A stretch of DNA of 5,090 nt. Origin: an archaeon (GTDB taxonomy: Archaea; Asgardarchaeota; Hermodarchaeia; Hermodarchaeales; Hermodarchaeaceae). The stretch spans positions 1-5,090 of the forward strand of contig JABXGV010000337.1 in NCBI GenBank assembly GCA_016550485.1. The letters are read 5' to 3'. The notes beneath the pieces are model-generated. The model worked only from the letters and a program-made list of their open reading frames with translations. It was not told where the DNA came from and did not search any database. A program made the position numbers and the translations under genes. The first letter of the stretch is position 1, and each line of letters opens with the position of its first letter. This document shows positions 4,891 to 5,090 of the stretch, piece after piece.

Positions 4891-5090
4891 CTGTTGTCGT
4901 CTTTCCTTGTCAGATACCTTAATGGGAAGATTGATGATGCGGTTTGACAAGTTTATCTATCCACCACTTTGTAGACGTGTGCGTAAATGTCGGAGCCCTA
5001 TCCTAGAACATTGTTCATCTTTCGCCGGGATCTCCGTGTAGCGTGGATGTGGACCCACATATCATTCACCAGTGGTATAACCCTGCTAAA
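4891..5090. other. Gene-free right edge with a small inverted repeat and TATA-like box
   Basis: No convincing coding region is seen. A pyrimidine-rich stretch at 4893-4910 could help end the transcript of the small membrane protein. A perfect inverted repeat ATGTGG-AC-CCACAT occupies 5047-5060, and GGTATAACC (about 5074-5082) near the edge could be a TATA box for a gene beyond the window. No tRNA or other RNA gene was recognised by eye. Confidence 0.4.

Noticed and set aside
4835..5041. 68-codon plus-strand frame after the small membrane protein
   Set aside because: It overlaps the end of the better-supported gene at 4690-4890, has no ribosome binding site, and its hydrophobic start is a frame-shifted reading of that gene.
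1..5090. CRISPR array, tRNA/rRNA genes, insertion sequences or a defence system
   Set aside because: No regularly spaced repeats outside the HEAT coding repeats, no cloverleaf or rRNA-like stretch, and no transposase, integrase or toxin-antitoxin signature were seen by eye on either strand. The Mut7-C protein is PIN-like but has no antitoxin partner beside it.

Overview
The window most likely comes from an archaeon of moderate GC content, by eye around 50%. Three things point that way. TATA-like A/T boxes sit about 25-35 bases upstream of several start codons, and no convincing bacterial -10/-35 pairs are seen. One gene (470) appears leaderless while another (4604) has a textbook GAGGAGG ribosome binding site. 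The gene mix (stand-alone V4R sensor, Mut7-C PIN-like nuclease, PBS-lyase-type HEAT protein, DDAH-family hydrolase) is common in archaeal genomes. An Asgard, Bathyarchaeia or Thermoplasmatota-like lineage would fit, but the sequence alone does not settle the phylum and a bacterium is not fully excluded.

Layout: (1) 1-342 (+) is the 3' part of a membrane protein ending in a cytosolic zinc ribbon. (2) 470-1666 (+) is an Eis-like GNAT N-acetyltransferase with its own promoter. (3) 1667-1788 is a convergent gap holding a large imperfect inverted repeat, probably a terminator for the minus-strand gene. (4) 1789-2442 (-) is a stand-alone XylR_N/V4R small-molecule sensor with a complete predicted zinc site but no output domain; its leader (2443-2550) contains two tandem inverted repeats. 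(5) 4604 down to 2613 (-) is a compact three-gene cluster transcribed leftwards: HEAT-repeat protein, then a Mut7-C RNase-like protein 8 bases further on, then a DDAH-family amidinohydrolase 28 bases further on. (6) 4605-4689 is a short divergent promoter region. (7) 4690-4890 (+) is a 66-residue two-helix membrane protein. (8) 4891-5090 has no convincing gene, only a short inverted repeat and a TATA-like box near the right edge.

How the genes may work together: the HEAT, Mut7-C and DDAH genes are probably one operon (short gaps, ribosome binding sites in or beside upstream stop codons). No pathway obviously links a scaffold, an RNase and a guanidine-modifying hydrolase. The V4R sensor lies downstream on the same strand but has its own apparent promoter and a structured leader, so it is probably regulated separately. 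The most interesting points are the V4R protein, which keeps the zinc ligands of phenol-sensing regulators but seems to lack their phenol-contacting residues, the double hairpin in its leader, and the 58-residue super-repeat architecture of the HEAT protein.
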